Shown piece by piece: positions 21,241 to 32,470 of a DNA stretch of 64,000 nt. The stretch's first letter is position 1, and each line of letters opens with the position of its first letter. The DNA is taken from the NCBI GenBank assembly GCA_028641055.1, contig CM054061.1, positions 29,871,523-29,935,522 of the forward strand. Direction: 5' to 3'. Made by a program: the position numbers and the translations under genes. The notes beneath the pieces were generated by a model that had not been told where the DNA came from, ran no database searches, and worked only from the letters and a program-made list of their open reading frames with translations. This DNA comes from Alopecurus myosuroides (taxonomy: Eukaryota; Streptophyta; Magnoliopsida; Poales; Poaceae).

Positions 21241-23034
21241 CTAGGGATAGAATTTGCGGAGGTGTGCAACATTCCATGGGTTGGAGTAGACGCCTCCAGT
21301 CGTCGGGTTCTTCAGTCGATAGGCGCCACCTGGGATAACTTCGTGTATTATGAAGGGTCCTTCCCATGGTGGTTCGAGCTTGTGTCCTTCTTTTTGCTTG
21401 AGCCGTAGCACCAAATCTCCCATCGCGAAGGCTCTGTGGCGTATTCGGCGACTATGATAGTTTCGCAACGACTGTTGGTATACTGCAGATCTTGCGAGTG
21501 CAATGTCGTGTATTTCGTCGAGTGCGTCCATATCGTCTGCGAGTGCCCTGTTAGAGGTTTCTTCGCTATAAGCAACGACCCGTGGGGCGCTGAATCTGAC
21601 GTCCTCGGGAAGGACTGCTTCAGCCCCGTATACCATGAAAAATGGTGTGTAATTTGTGGATCGATTAGGAGTTGTGCGGAGGGTCCATAGCACGGAGGAT
21701 AACTCTTCTTCCCAGTGTCCCACTGCTGGATGTAGGCGATCGAGTAGTTGTTTCTTGATACCAGCCGAAACTAATCCGTTGGATCGTTCGACTTGGCCGT
21801 TGGTTTGCGGATGAGCCACTGAAGCGAATTTGAAGATGATTCCTTTTTCTTCGCAAAATTGTTGTGTTTCCTTTGCCGTGAAGTTGCTGCCATTGTCGGT
21901 GATGATATTGTGTGGTACGCCAAATCTACAGACGATGGAATCGAGGAATTTGACGGCGCATTGGGCGCTAGCCGAGGTCACCGGCATTGCTTCGATCCAC
22001 TTCGTAAATTTGTCGACTGCCACCAGCAAGTGTGTGTATCCACCGGGTGTAGACTTGCGTAACGGCCCTACAATGTCCAGCCCTGATTGTGCAAAGGGCC
22101 AGGCGATAGGTATCATATGCAACTCCGTAGCGAGAGCGTGTGGTTTTGGTGCGAATCGCTGGCAAGCGTTGCACCTGTCGACTAATTCCTTTGCGTCTCT
22201 GGCCGCTGTAAGCCAGTAAAATCCTGCTCGAAAAGCTTTGCCCATGATTGCTTTCCAACTGGCGTGATGTCCACAATCTCCTTGGTGTATGTCTTGTAGC
22301 AATTCCTTGCCGTCTTCGGGTGCTATGCATCTTTGCAGTATGCCTGAGATGCTCTGCTTGTATAACTCGCCGTTGAGTACCCGAAAATATTTGCTGCGTC
22401 TGACTATTTGTCGAGCCTCGCGAGGGTCTGCGGGGAGCTGCTTGGCGGACAAGTAGTCGAGATATTTCTGCGTCCAGACTGGCTCGACCAGAAAAACTTG
22501 TCGTGAGATGCCATAGCTGAGCTCGATGATAGCAATTTGCGGGCTGACCTCTGTCTCCAATATGGTGGGTGCTTCAGCAGTTTTCTTGACCCTGACTGAA
22601 CGCTTGATCATCCTTTCAAAGTATATTGCGGGCGGTATGAGTGTGTTTGTGGACCCCATGTTTGCCAACCTGTCTGCTTCTTCGTTGCTGGATCTCGCAA
22701 TGTGCTTCAGCTCGCATCCTTTGAAACTTCCTTCGAGTAGATTGTACATGTCCCGGTAGGCGACCATGTTTTCTGCGATAGCGTCGCACTCCTTCATTGT
22801 CTGTTGCACGATGAGATTAGAATCGCCATAGATCATCAACCGGGTGGCTCCACATGCGATTGCCATCTTCATCCCATGTAACAAGGCCTCATATTCTGCA
22901 TCATTGTTTGATGCTGGATCGTCGGGTGGGAAATCCAATCGCAGGACGTACTGCAACTTATCTCCTCTCGGTGATATTAGGACGATCCCAGCTCCAGCTC
23001 CTTCATTCCTTTTTGACCCGTCGAAGTACATTAT
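21241..23034 (-). CDS. Tat element pol: second RNase H and integrase
   Basis: About 597 codons, open from just after a TAG at 23035-23037 to the natural stop at 21241-21243. Residues 1-125 are an archaeal-type RNase H (YFDGSKRNEGAGAGIVL, NDAEYEALLHGM, IYGDSNLIVQQ, SNEEADRLANMG), the extra RNase H of Tat-lineage elements. Integrase follows: a zinc-binding part (GHHASWKAIMGKAF to CNACQRFA) and the DDE core (GLDIVGPL, ITDNGSNF, GQVERSNGL), then a C-terminal segment with GDLVLRLKQ and PWEGPFIIHEV. All catalytic acids appear present. It is the best-kept part of the element's pol. Confidence 0.9.
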   Translation of the reverse strand: MMYFDGSKRNEGAGAGIVLISPRGDKLQYVLRLDFPPDDPASNNDAEYEALLHGMKMAIACGATRLMIYGDSNLIVQQTMKECDAIAENMVAYRDMYNLLEGSFKGCELKHIARSSNEEADRLANMGSTNTLIPPAIYFERMIKRSVRVKKTAEAPTILETEVSPQIAIIELSYGISRQVFLVEPVWTQKYLDYLSAKQLPADPREARQIVRRSKYFRVLNGELYKQSISGILQRCIAPEDGKELLQDIHQGDCGHHASWKAIMGKAFRAGFYWLTAARDAKELVDRCNACQRFAPKPHALATELHMIPIAWPFAQSGLDIVGPLRKSTPGGYTHLLVAVDKFTKWIEAMPVTSASAQCAVKFLDSIVCRFGVPHNIITDNGSNFTAKETQQFCEEKGIIFKFASVAHPQTNGQVERSNGLVSAGIKKQLLDRLHPAVGHWEEELSSVLWTLRTTPNRSTNYTPFFMVYGAEAVLPEDVRFSAPRVVAYSEETSNRALADDMDALDEIHDIALARSAVYQQSLRNYHSRRIRHRAFAMGDLVLRLKQKEGHKLEPPWEGPFIIHEVIPGGAYRLKNPTTGGVYSNPWNVAHLRKFYP

Positions 23035-23037
23035 CTA

Positions 23038-23925
23038 GTTACTCGTATATTCCGGCGGTCCGGGTGTTTGTAGTTCTGTCCACTCACTCAGAAATTCCAC
23101 GAGTACCTGTGACTTCACGGAATTGCTTCCTGCATAGATGATGTCCCAGGCGCCTAGCTCGATGCTCCACTTTGCTATTCTTCCCGATGACATTGGATTG
23201 TTCATTATAGTACCGAGTGATGCGTCGTTTAGCACCGTTACGGTATGCTCTTGGAAGTAGTGTTTAAGCTTTCGAGCTGTGAGGACGACTCCGTATGTAA
23301 GCTTCTGGTAGTGGGGATATCGCTGTTTGCACGGCGAAAGGACCTCACTGATGTAGTAAATTGGCCTTTGCACTCCATATGCCTTGCCTTCCTCTGGTCT
23401 TTCTACTACGATGGCCGTGCTGATCACCTGGTTTGTTGCGGCTAGGTATAGGTATAGCGGTTCCCTTTCGTGTGGTGTAGCCAAGATATGCCTGATCTGT
23501 AGCGTTTGCTTCAGATCTGCAAATGCTTAATTTTCTTCAGGTGTCCACTCAAATTTATCCATCTTCTTCAACACCTTATAGAAGGGTAACGCCTGTTCGC
23601 CCAATCGTGTGATGAAGCTGCTCAAGGCGGCTAGTCGCCCTGCAAGCTGTTGGACTCCACGTAGATTGGTGGGCTCCTTCATGGTCAAGATTGCTTGTAT
23701 CTTCTCTGGGTTGGCTTCAATTCCTCGAGCGGAGACCAGGTACCCGAGAAGTTGTCCTGCGGGGACGCCAAAGACGCACTTGATCGGGTTGAGCTTGATT
23801 CGGTATGCGTTCAACGCGTCGAATGTTTCTCTGATATCGTCAAGAAGCGTATCTTCCACTCGAGTCTTGATGACGATGTCGTCAACGTACACTTGTACGT
23901 TCTTGCCAATGAGCTTGGCGAGGGC
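23038..23925 (-). pseudogene. Tat element pol: reverse transcriptase second half and RNase H
   Basis: The same frame as the integrase segment, with one TAA (23527-23529) in the middle and a TAG (23035-23037) at the end. It contains the RT catalytic box YVDD (near 23890), GYLVSARGIEANPEKI and FITRLGEQALPFYK. The first RNase H follows (YLYLAATNQVISTAIV, QRPIYYISEVL, YQKLTYGVVLTARKLKHYF). The frame changes near 23921-23930 relative to the upstream RT part, so a small indel separates the two halves. Confidence 0.85.
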
Positions 23926-24029
23926 ATGCAGCGCTGATATGTTGCGCCTGCGTTCTTGAGCCCGAAGGGCATTGTTGTGTAGCAGTATACACCATGAGGT
24001 GTGATGAATGCTGTCTTTTCCTCGTCTTC

Positions 24030-24404
24030 CTATTTCATCCGGATCTGGTTATATCTTGAGTAGGCATCTAGAAAAGAGAGACGTTGGCAGCCTGCAGTGG
24101 AGTCCACGATTTGGTCGATTCGCGGGAGGGGAAAGTTATCCTTGGGGCAGTGCTTATTCAGCGACGTGTAGTCGATGCACACTCGAAGGATGTTGGTGTT
24201 CTTCTTTGGGACCAGCACTGGGTTTGCTAACCAAGTGGATATTTTTATCTCTCTGATGAAATTTGCTGCGAGCAATCTGTTTATCTCTTCTCCAAGCGCT
24301 TTTTGCTTAGGTTCTGAGAACCGTCGGGTGGTCTGCTTGATGGGCTTTGCGTCCTTGTAGACTTCGAGTGAGTGCTCGGCGAACTCCCTGGGTATTCCTG
24401 GCAT
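24030..24404 (-). pseudogene. Tat element reverse transcriptase, first half
   Basis: Contains MPGIPREFAEH, LAANFIREI, LVPKKNTNILRVCIDY, LNKHCPKDNFPLPRID and LSFLDAYSRYNQI, the N-terminal RT boxes. It is bounded by in-frame stops at 24429-24431 (TAA) upstream and 24030-24032 (TAG) downstream. The frame stays open past the TAG to the [13 protein letters not shown] box before the frameshift near 23925. Confidence 0.85.
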
Positions 24405-24467
24405 ATCTGAGGGCCACCAGGCGAAAATTTACCAGTACTCACGGAGGAGTTCGACGAGTGCGCTTTC

Positions 24468-26405
24468 CTATGCTGGCGAAAGGGTGGTGGGCACCATCGC
24501 CGTCTTCGCAGAACCCGTCGGGTGTACTTGATGCTTGCGGGTACCATTATTTGTGTTGATCATACCGAGTGGACGGACTGCTTTTCCTGGAACTATCCCG
24601 TGGAAGGATGTCTCTGATTCTGCGAGTCCATCCAAATTCTTGTTCATACGCCGGTGTGTGTCTGCGTAGATGATGTTGATGCCGCTGCCTCCGTCCATGA
24701 ACACACGAGCCAACTCGTAATTGCCAATTTGTGCTTGTATGACAAGTGCGGCGTGTCCTGGTCGATAGACTCGCGGAGGGTGGTCTTCTTTGGAAAAAAT
24801 TATCGGATGCTCCGCCATCTTCAGGTACTCAGTTCTTGTAGTTGGAGTTTGCACAGCCATGCATAGCTGTCGTGTGTTTGTCTTCTGAACTCTACGTGAT
24901 GGACAGACCTTTTGTATCATGCCTAAGAGACCTGCTGGGTTCGGGTACCCGCTGGTTCCTTGATTTGGGGCGGGTGGCGCTGGCAGCGCGGCTAGCATTG
25001 CGTTTTGGTTTCCTGCTGGGGGCAGGGCTTGCGGTTGTTGAAATCCTTGAGTTCCTCCTCCGGGAAACTGCGGGTAACCCTGACTAGTAGCTGCTCTATT
25101 TTTCTTCAGGAGGGCCTCGTGGATTTCGATGAACTTTCGGCAATCCTTGAGTAGGTGTGTTGCCTTAGTTTTGCATGTGCGCTTATCTGTAAATAGATGT
25201 AGCGTGCAGTAACCGTCGAGGTCCTCCTCGGGGTTTTTTTCTTCTTGCTTTGGTTTCCACTCGCGCTTCCCACGATATCCGCTATCGCGGTTTTTTGTGA
25301 CCTCTGGTGCCACAAATTCTTCTCGATCATCATGGTCGTAGTTCTTTCTTCTTTTCTTTCGGCCATGGCGGTCGTCATCGCGTGCTGGGGATGAATCTTT
25401 CTCGTTGCGCACTGCGTCTTCGCCGTTTTCCCATCTATCGGCTATGGCCATCAATTCTCCCATGGTTTTGGGTGCTAGTCGCCCCAGTTCTTCCCTGAAA
25501 GAGGTTCGTCGTGCTCCTTTGGCGAATGCTTCAACCGCGACTTCTTCTGATATATTCCCCGCCGTATTCCTTAGCGTGGTCCATCGCTGAATATATTCGC
25601 GAGTAGACTCGCCACTTTTCTGCTTGCAAGCCCGTAGCTCCTCGATGGTCACAGGCCGTTTGTACGTTGCTTGGAAATTTTTGCAGAAATCCATGTTTAG
25701 GTCGTACCAGGAACCGTAGCATGCTTTCGGCCTTCCTTCGAGCCAGCTGCGAGCTGCACCGACTAGGTGTAGGTTGAGGTACTGCATAGCTGTGTTTTTG
25801 TTCCCACGTTGGCATTTTACTGCCGTGAGGTAATCCGACAACCAGGCAGAAGGCTCCTGCGAACCGTCGTATTTCTGTACTTCCGTGGACAGCTTAAATC
25901 TTTTGGGTAGCGGTGCTTCGCGGATGCTGCGGGTAAAGCATAGGGCTCCGCATAGTTCATCATCGGAGGATGTGGATGGGGAGCGCGCGCGATTTCTGGC
26001 TGCCCGACCTTTATCAACCTTGCGCTGGGCGATGTCCGATCGTGCATTGTATCCGGGCTCATCTCGATTGGCGTCCCCTCTCGGTTCTTTGCTGCGATGT
26101 CGAGAGCGGCTGTTGTCTCGATCTTTTCGCGGGCTGTGATCTCGATTTCGTCGCGGGCTGCAATCTCGACCTCTTCTCGGGTTGCGGCTACGGTCTCGGA
26201 CCCTTGGGCTGCTATCGCTGCCACTCGGGCTATCTCCTTGTCGCCGGGCTTCTTTTCCCCGTGCTCGGCGGGGAGATTTTTCCTTGTCGGTTGATGTGCC
26301 CCTACGTCCGGGGGGTGCTTCTTTGTCCTTATGTTCGGCCGCCTTCCTGCGATCATAGGAGGAAAGTTTTGCGGCTGCCTTGCCTAGTCCTTTTTGTACT
26401 TGCTT
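24468..26405 (-). CDS. Tat element gag (C-terminal part) and protease
   Basis: One frame open for about 645 codons, between a TAA at 26406-26408 and a TAG at 24468-24470. It starts with a basic Arg/Ser-rich stretch of about 70 residues with many RS, SP and RD pairs. The gag domain follows (KYDGSQEPSAWLSDYL, WLEGRPKACYGSWYDL, SGESTREYIQRWTTLRN). I do not see a CCHC zinc knuckle. A Gln/Pro/Gly-rich linker leads to the protease with FMDGGSGINIIY (D-G-G-S active site, the variant common in Tat elements). The start is not an ATG; the frame continues upstream past the TAA into the N-terminal part. Confidence 0.85.
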   Translation of the reverse strand, partial: KQVQKGLGKAAAKLSSYDRRKAAEHKDKEAPPGRRGTSTDKEKSPRRARGKEARRQGDSPSGSDSSPRVRDRSRNPRRGRDCSPRRNRDHSPRKDRDNSRSRHRSKEPRGDANRDEPGYNARSDIAQRKVDKGRAARNRARSPSTSSDDELCGALCFTRSIREAPLPKRFKLSTEVQKYDGSQEPSAWLSDYLTAVKCQRGNKNTAMQYLNLHLVGAARSWLEGRPKACYGSWYDLNMDFCKNFQATYKRPVTIEELRACKQKSGESTREYIQRWTTLRNTAGNISEEVAVEAFAKGARRTSFREELGRLAPKTMGELMAIADRWENGEDAVRNEKDSSPARDDDRHGRKKRRKNYDHDDREEFVAPEVTKNRDSGYRGKREWKPKQEEKNPEEDLDGYCTLHLFTDKRTCKTKATHLLKDCRKFIEIHEALLKKNRAATSQGYPQFPGGGTQGFQQPQALPPAGNQNAMLAALPAPPAPNQGTSGYPNPAGLLGMIQKVCPSRRVQKTNTRQLCMAVQTPTTRTEYLKMAEHPIIFSKEDHPPRVYRPGHAALVIQAQIGNYELARVFMDGGSGINIIYADTHRRMNKNLDGLAESETSFHGIVPGKAVRPLGMINTNNGTRKHQVHPTGSAKTAMVPTTLSPA

Positions 26406-27422
26406 TTATTGTTCCGCGTGGGGATCGTTTTCCCCTGGTTGATTTATCTGCATGTAGGTAGCGGCGGCCAGCACCACGGCTGCGGGAGTTTGCGGATGGA
26501 TGTTTCCATCTTTGTCCACACGCATAAGTGATTTGCTGATTCCGCTTAAGGACTCGCCATCCATAGTCGCGGTTCTCGAGCCGCGGCCCTTCTTCTGGGG
26601 GCGGTTCCCGACGGAAGGTCTTAGGGATAGCTCCGCTCGGCGTTGGCTTGACTCGTCCGCCATCCTTTTTCGCACGACCAGATCTTCTCGAGCTTCTTTG
26701 ATAGCAGTGGCCGCTCTCACTAGATGGTAGTGGTAGGCGACCATGTCTTCGTGTGGGACCCCGGCTGCAGGTGGTTTGCTTGTGCGGATGGCTTCCTTTG
26801 CTCGGAGCCAGGCGTCTCGTGAAACGTTGATCTCGGCGCGCTCTTTCGCGCTTTGTTCAGTCTCCGTGGGTGGCTGTTCCAATCCTGCCATGCAGACTTG
26901 AGCCAGACGTGGCTTGTGAGTTCTAGGCGTAACTCGAAAGGCCTTCCTGACCCGAGAGGGTTCCTCTGTAGAGAGGGTATGGAAATTGCTGGTGTTGAGG
27001 CGGATTGACTCGCCACTTTTCGCCAAGTAGGGTCATGAATCGACAGCTCCTGGTCTGGAAATTGACTCAGATCCCGATTCTTCAGGGAAGTAGAGGATCC
27101 CGTGTCTATTGGTGTAGAACTTGAAGCTCCCGAACGTCAAGGTGACGCTTTTCTCCAGATTGCTGAATTCCGGGCGTGATTCCGGCGAGTGAGGGGTGAC
27201 TACGACAGATCCGATCCGAATTGGGTTGGTTGGAGTCGAAGTCGAAGGTTTCCAACGCGAGTTGGTTGTCGATGAAGCCGAAGACGCCGGAGATCCAGCG
27301 CCCGCCGTTCCCACAGACGACGCCAATTGTCGAATCTGCATCTCAACAAGTCCCTCGGGTGAACCCATAGTATTTCGAATAGGAGAACCTATGGGCGCTG
27401 GTGGCGATCTTTGGCTAGACAA
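26406..27422 (-). pseudogene. Tat element gag N-terminal region
   Basis: The same frame as the downstream gag, interrupted by TGA at 27033-27035 and ended by TAA at 26406-26408. It includes a charged helical region (EINVSRDAWLRAKEAIR, ATAIKEAREDLVVRKRM) and a low-complexity Ser/Thr/Pro start. The frame is open upstream through the PBS into the LTR, where in-frame ATGs lie (for example 27366-27368). Where translation really starts is uncertain. Confidence 0.6.
27308..27326 (-). other. Primer binding site of the Tat element
   Basis: Minus strand TTGGCGTCGTCTGTGGGAA, one base from the LTR end. TGGCGCCGTCTGTGGGAA-type sites are usual for Tat-lineage elements. Confidence 0.85.
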
Positions 27423-27630
27423 GAGACACGATTTACCCAGGTTCGGGGCCCTCGTAGAGGTAAAACCCTTACTCCTGCCTCTGTCGATCTGTATTATCGA
27501 TTAGATCGGTTACAATGGGGGATTGCTCAAGTCGAGAGTACGATCTCGAGCTCAAGGCTTGATGGTGCAGTATTGCTTGGTCCTCTCCCGGTGGGTCTCC
27601 TGGCCTTATATAGGTGGCCATGTCCCAAAC

Positions 27631-30600
27631 TGTGACGCCCCGAGATCGGGCACTATGCAGATTTCAGCATTCCCGCCAAAATCCACATAATAACCGATTC
27701 CAGGTTGCCACTTATGATAACATTACAACAGTTCACGAATATTCCACAATTACAATAGAAACAGATAGATACAAGATGACTCAAACGAGCCAGGGTTACA
27801 ACTGATACATTACAAAGATCCAAAATAACAGCGGAAGAAACAACATATCGTCCGTCTACGGACGAGATCCAAATTGGACTAAGAGTCCTGAAGATAACCG
27901 AGAGCGTCCAATCCCTGCCCAGGCCAAGCCGGAGGGATTCCCAAGCTAACGTCGTCAGACTTCAAACCTGTTGACTGCAATGTTGAATATGCAGCCACGA
28001 AAAAGATTCGTGGGTCAGTACGGTTAAGTACTGGCAAGTGGATAAACCATACTCACAAGATACCGGCGTAGCCAGTCATCACAAGATACAAATACTTTGG
28101 GATCAACGGAAAGGAAGGGGTTATTGCAAATAAGCGACAGCAGGCTGCACTAACCAACTACAGAGAGATACTACAACTTCCAACTAACAGAAAGGGGATA
28201 CGATCGAGTATCGTGACCAACCTATCAACTAACCTCAAACAAACCCATCCTGGATCTCGCCCCTTATCCAAAGAAGCAATCCGAGGATAACTCACACATT
28301 TGGATTAATGATGGTTCAGATTATTGTGTCAATAAGCCTATTACTAGTCAAGTTGTTAATCATTGGGTGTAAGATTGTTAATCATTAGGTTTAAGTTGTC
28401 CTGAGTACTTGTTAGCCAGTACTTTCACCAAGTAATCCATAACCGCGGAAAACACGGCTTCTCGAGAAGATTATCCCTGCAGGGTTGCACCAATTTGGCC
28501 GTACACGTAAGAATAACCCGCCAGATGGGGAGCTAACCCACCAAGCGAGGTACTCAACACAACTCAACTCTTCTTCGCATCAAGCCCAAAGAACCTTGGG
28601 CGCACGGCTAATCGAGCCCCGAAGAAAAGGGACCCTCATAGCACTCTAAGACCGTGTCCCCCTATATGCCGACTACGAAAGTTCCACCCGGGATCCAAGG
28701 GCTCGCAAGATCATGCATGCAGCAAATGGAAAACCCGAACTAAATGAGGCGATTTGGACGAGATGCGAATCGAGTCAAATTGAGGGGGGGCGCCCATACT
28801 CGCTTCCCACATGCGGGTAGTGCGCTCATCATGGATCAGTAGACAAGACCCTTTTCCTATTAGGGTCGACACTAGCAGGCCTCAAAACCACAAAGGGCCT
28901 CCTGCCGGTGCCTTATCATAAAATTATTATTTAACAATAACATTAGCATGATTGATTGATTAAACATCGAGCCCCCAGAACATAATGAAATAGTAACAGA
29001 AAGTAACGGGTAACAGACTCGAGCAAAACAACCCTAAGCATGCTAGTAAGACACGGGCTCAAACAACGGGGTTATAGGAGGGGAGGTGAGGCAATATCAG
29101 TGTTAAGGGATTCATGTGATGGGTTCGTAACAGAAACATCTACTACTAAGGCTAGCAGAAATAGACAACGGAAAGAATCGGTAACAAGTGATGAAAGGCA
29201 GCCATTTGGCAGCAAGTGAGTATACTTGCCTGAGAACCCGCAAGGTAGCAGAACTTGTCGTTGCTCACATCATCTCAACGTCCTATCCGGGAAGAAGCAA
29301 CGAACCTCGAACAAACACCGGATGCAACAATTACTACTACGGCAAAAGATCCAGCATGATCTAGATATGGATGCATGACAGGTTTAAAGATGCATCAAGG
29401 TAAACTAGTTGACAAGATAAACAGATTTAAATGGACCCATATGCAATTTGAGTTGCATATGAAAAGCCCATGAATTATGGTTAGATTATTTGTTTTCCAA
29501 CTAATCAACAGGTGAAGGTGGATTAGCATGATGCATGGATGAGGAAAACAACAAAATAACAACAATAGAATCAATTGGAAATAAGGTTTACCAATTTTAG
29601 AAATTTATTTATTAAGTTAGAAATTTTTGGTTCCTTAAGGGTGTCACACAAACAATTGTTGTTTTCATCAAGTTAAAGTGTTCAAAACAAATAACAAAAT
29701 TTATATTTGAAAAGAACATCAAATTTTAGTTGGATTACATGTTTCAAATATTGAAATTGGAATTAGGACAATTTAATTATGAAGTAAACAAGATTAAACA
29801 AGTTTTAAATGAATTTAAAACAAGTTTGAATTTTATTTGAATCTTATTTGTTCAAAACATAAATTCAAATTCACATTTGAAAAGTTCATACTTTTCTAGT
29901 TTGAAAACATATTTTGCATGTTCAAAAATATTTTATATTGATCAAGTTGTTATTTTATCAAATTTAATTGAATTAAACAAGGATCAAATTATTTAGGCAA
30001 TTTAAATTATTCAAACCAGGAAAAAAAAATTATATTTGCAAAGGTGAGGTGAAATGGTATGGAAAACATATTTTATTTGCATTTATTGGATTAATAATGA
30101 ATTAGTTATGGAATTTAGAAATTTGCATTTGAATTATTCAAATTTGAATTTTAAATGCATTTGGGGAATTTCAAAACAGTACACAATTGGAATAATTGGA
30201 TAGACAATTAAATTTGGAACAATAAACATATACAACTTGTATTTGTTGGACTTGTAGATTAAAAGTTATTCAAGTTTTAGTTTTTGTGTTTAATTCTGCC
30301 ATTTAAAAGTATTTGGGAATTAACAGAAAACGTTTTAAACATTTTGCACCGTGCAGCAGCTAGCCACAGCCACTGCAGGGTGGGCCACGGGGCCAGCGTG
30401 GCCACTGGGCGCTGGCGTGGCACGGGCTAGGAGATGACAGAGCACACAAGGCCCATGACAGGTGGGCCTGGGGGGGTCGCGCGAAAAAATCCCAAAAAGG
30501 GGCGGCAGTGCTCCCGCGGGGGATCGATCCCTGGATCGCTCGCTGCGCGCAAGGGAACAACACCACTGCGGTGATTGCGACTTTCTGTCAGCTAGGGGTG

Positions 30601-31970
30601 CTCTGGGAGGATATGGTGTAGTTAGGTGCGAGTTAACTGAACTCGAAACAGAACACAGAACAGGGTCAGGATACAGAGATGAATACGACGCAGGGACATG
30701 AACGCCGGCGGCCGCTGTGCTGCTCACGGGCGCGGTCCGTGCGTTGCTTGTGCTGCGTGTTGCGGCGCTCGCGCGGGCCGTGCGTGGGCGTGCCAGAGCA
30801 GAGAGGAAGGAGGCGAAGGGAAAAGGGGCGGCTCACCGGGGTCTGGTCGAGGGAGCGGCTGCTGTCGATGCTGTCGACTGACAGTGGCGAGGAGGAACAT
30901 CCGGCGACGGCGCGGGCTCCTCGTCGGGTCCCAGCAGACGGCGAGGGGACGGGGAGGTCCAGGAGGACGCCGCGGCTCCATTCCCCGCCTCAGATGCTCC
31001 TCGAGGCGACCATGGCTAGGGGATGGTGGCGGCAATGGTGCTCACGGGGTGGTTCCAGTCATGTTCAGAGAGAGGGGAAACTAGCAGAGAGGAGGGGGAT
31101 AGAGAGGACGGTGGCGATGGGGAGGGGAACTAGGGTTTCTAGGGTAGGGCAGAGGGTAGGGTGGTGGTTTTATGAGGAGCTGGTGCTAGGTACGGCTGCT
31201 CATCGGAAGGGTGGGGGAGGATCGAGCGGTGGTGAGTGCAGAAGTACAGGTGCTGACGTCGAGGTTGAAGAAGACGACAGAAAAAAGGGGGTGGGCCAGA
31301 AAGGGTAATGGGCTGGGGGAGAAATAAGAGGATGGGGTTGGGCTGGTTCCCTCTCTTCTCTTTTAATTTTTTATTTTTTATTATTTTTTTCCCTTATGAA
31401 TATGTTGGTTGTAAAGGATGAGAAAGGAAAGAGGGATAGAAAGAAATAGGGCTGTCCTTTTAGGAATTATTTGTATTAATTTTCCAAAACAACAACTAAA
31501 GCATAAGTTAACATTATTTCACAATTTTGAAATTTAATTTGGTTTAAAGGTTTTAGTTGAATTTCAAACAATGTTTGATTTTTGGGAATTTTGGGAAATA
31601 AGCAAATTCCATTTAATAAGTTCAAACCATTATGCAAACATTATCGAAAAATTTGTTTTGCAAGGATTTAATTTTTAAACCTCAATTTGGATCATATAAA
31701 CTATGATTTTATTTGAAATTTAATTTGCCATTAGGGTTTTAATAACAGGGAAATTTGTATTAACAAGCAATTTGGTTAGAACAACTGCAAACTATTTGAA
31801 AACAAAGGAGTTGTTGTAGTTGGCAATTGTTAAATTGGAAATTTTTGACATGTGTGAAATTTTAAATTGTTTTGAATTGTTGTGCTGCAAACATGGTGCA
31901 ATGCAATATGATGCATGTGATGAAATGCAACAACCAACTTTCTATCTAGGGTAACACCCCAGGTGTTACA
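27631..31970 (-). repeat. LTR-only element, left LTR (3' LTR)
   Basis: tgtgacgccc to aggtgttaca, 4340 bp. Layout as in the chromovirus LTR: a mixed half (27631-29350), an AT-rich middle (29350-30330), a GC-rich island (30335-31330) and an AT-rich end. The ORF at 30679-31308 in the island has no recognisable domain. The T-arm-like hairpin is at 30517-30534. Confidence 0.92.
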
Positions 31971-32470
31971 GACGACACCACTAACAAGGGATTGCGCCCT
32001 CGCAATCCACCTGCTAACCCGGGAGGGGAAAGAAGTTCGACTATCGATTCTTCGTGCTTCCAGTTGATCTCCTCGACACCACCAACAAGGGATTGTCGAC
32101 ACCACTAACAAGAGATTCTTGCTCTGGCTGACGACGATGTTCTTCCACCACGAATCTTCCGATGATCGAACCTATTAGGTTAAAGGCTCAGAAAACGTCC
32201 ACCCACGTAGGATCCTAACACTTTGAAAGGTTTAGTACGAGAGTAGACTCCAAAAAAATAAGATGGGAGGGGAAATAGAATTGGGGTAAGGAGAAAAATC
32301 CAGAATCCTAATGAGATGTTTTCCAAAATAATTTAGCAGAAATAGTTTTTGACATTCTAGAAACAACGACCGTTAGCTAGGTTATCCTACAGGCTTTGCG
32401 GACCCGTTGCTTCGATAACCATTCGTATCGAAACAATATCGGGAATCGGAACCAAAGCTCTGATACCATT
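31971..32470 (-). other. Interior of the LTR-only element
   Basis: 500 bp without a protein domain. It has three copies of a 21-base unit beginning gacaccac(t/c)aacaag at 31974, 32075 and 32098, and an 8-bp perfect hairpin at 31989-32008 (ggattgcg/cgcaatcc). I could not find a polypurine tract next to the left LTR. Confidence 0.8.
32457..32468 (-). other. PBS of the LTR-only element, initiator tRNA-Met type
   Basis: Minus strand TGGTATCAGAGC after LTR end and AA spacer, identical in sequence and spacing to the chromovirus PBS. Confidence 0.9.

Noticed and set aside
30679..31308. ORF of 209 codons in the LTR-only element (also 35518-36147)
   Set aside because: GC-rich low-complexity translation, rich in Arg and Gly, no domain; duplicated because it is in the LTR.
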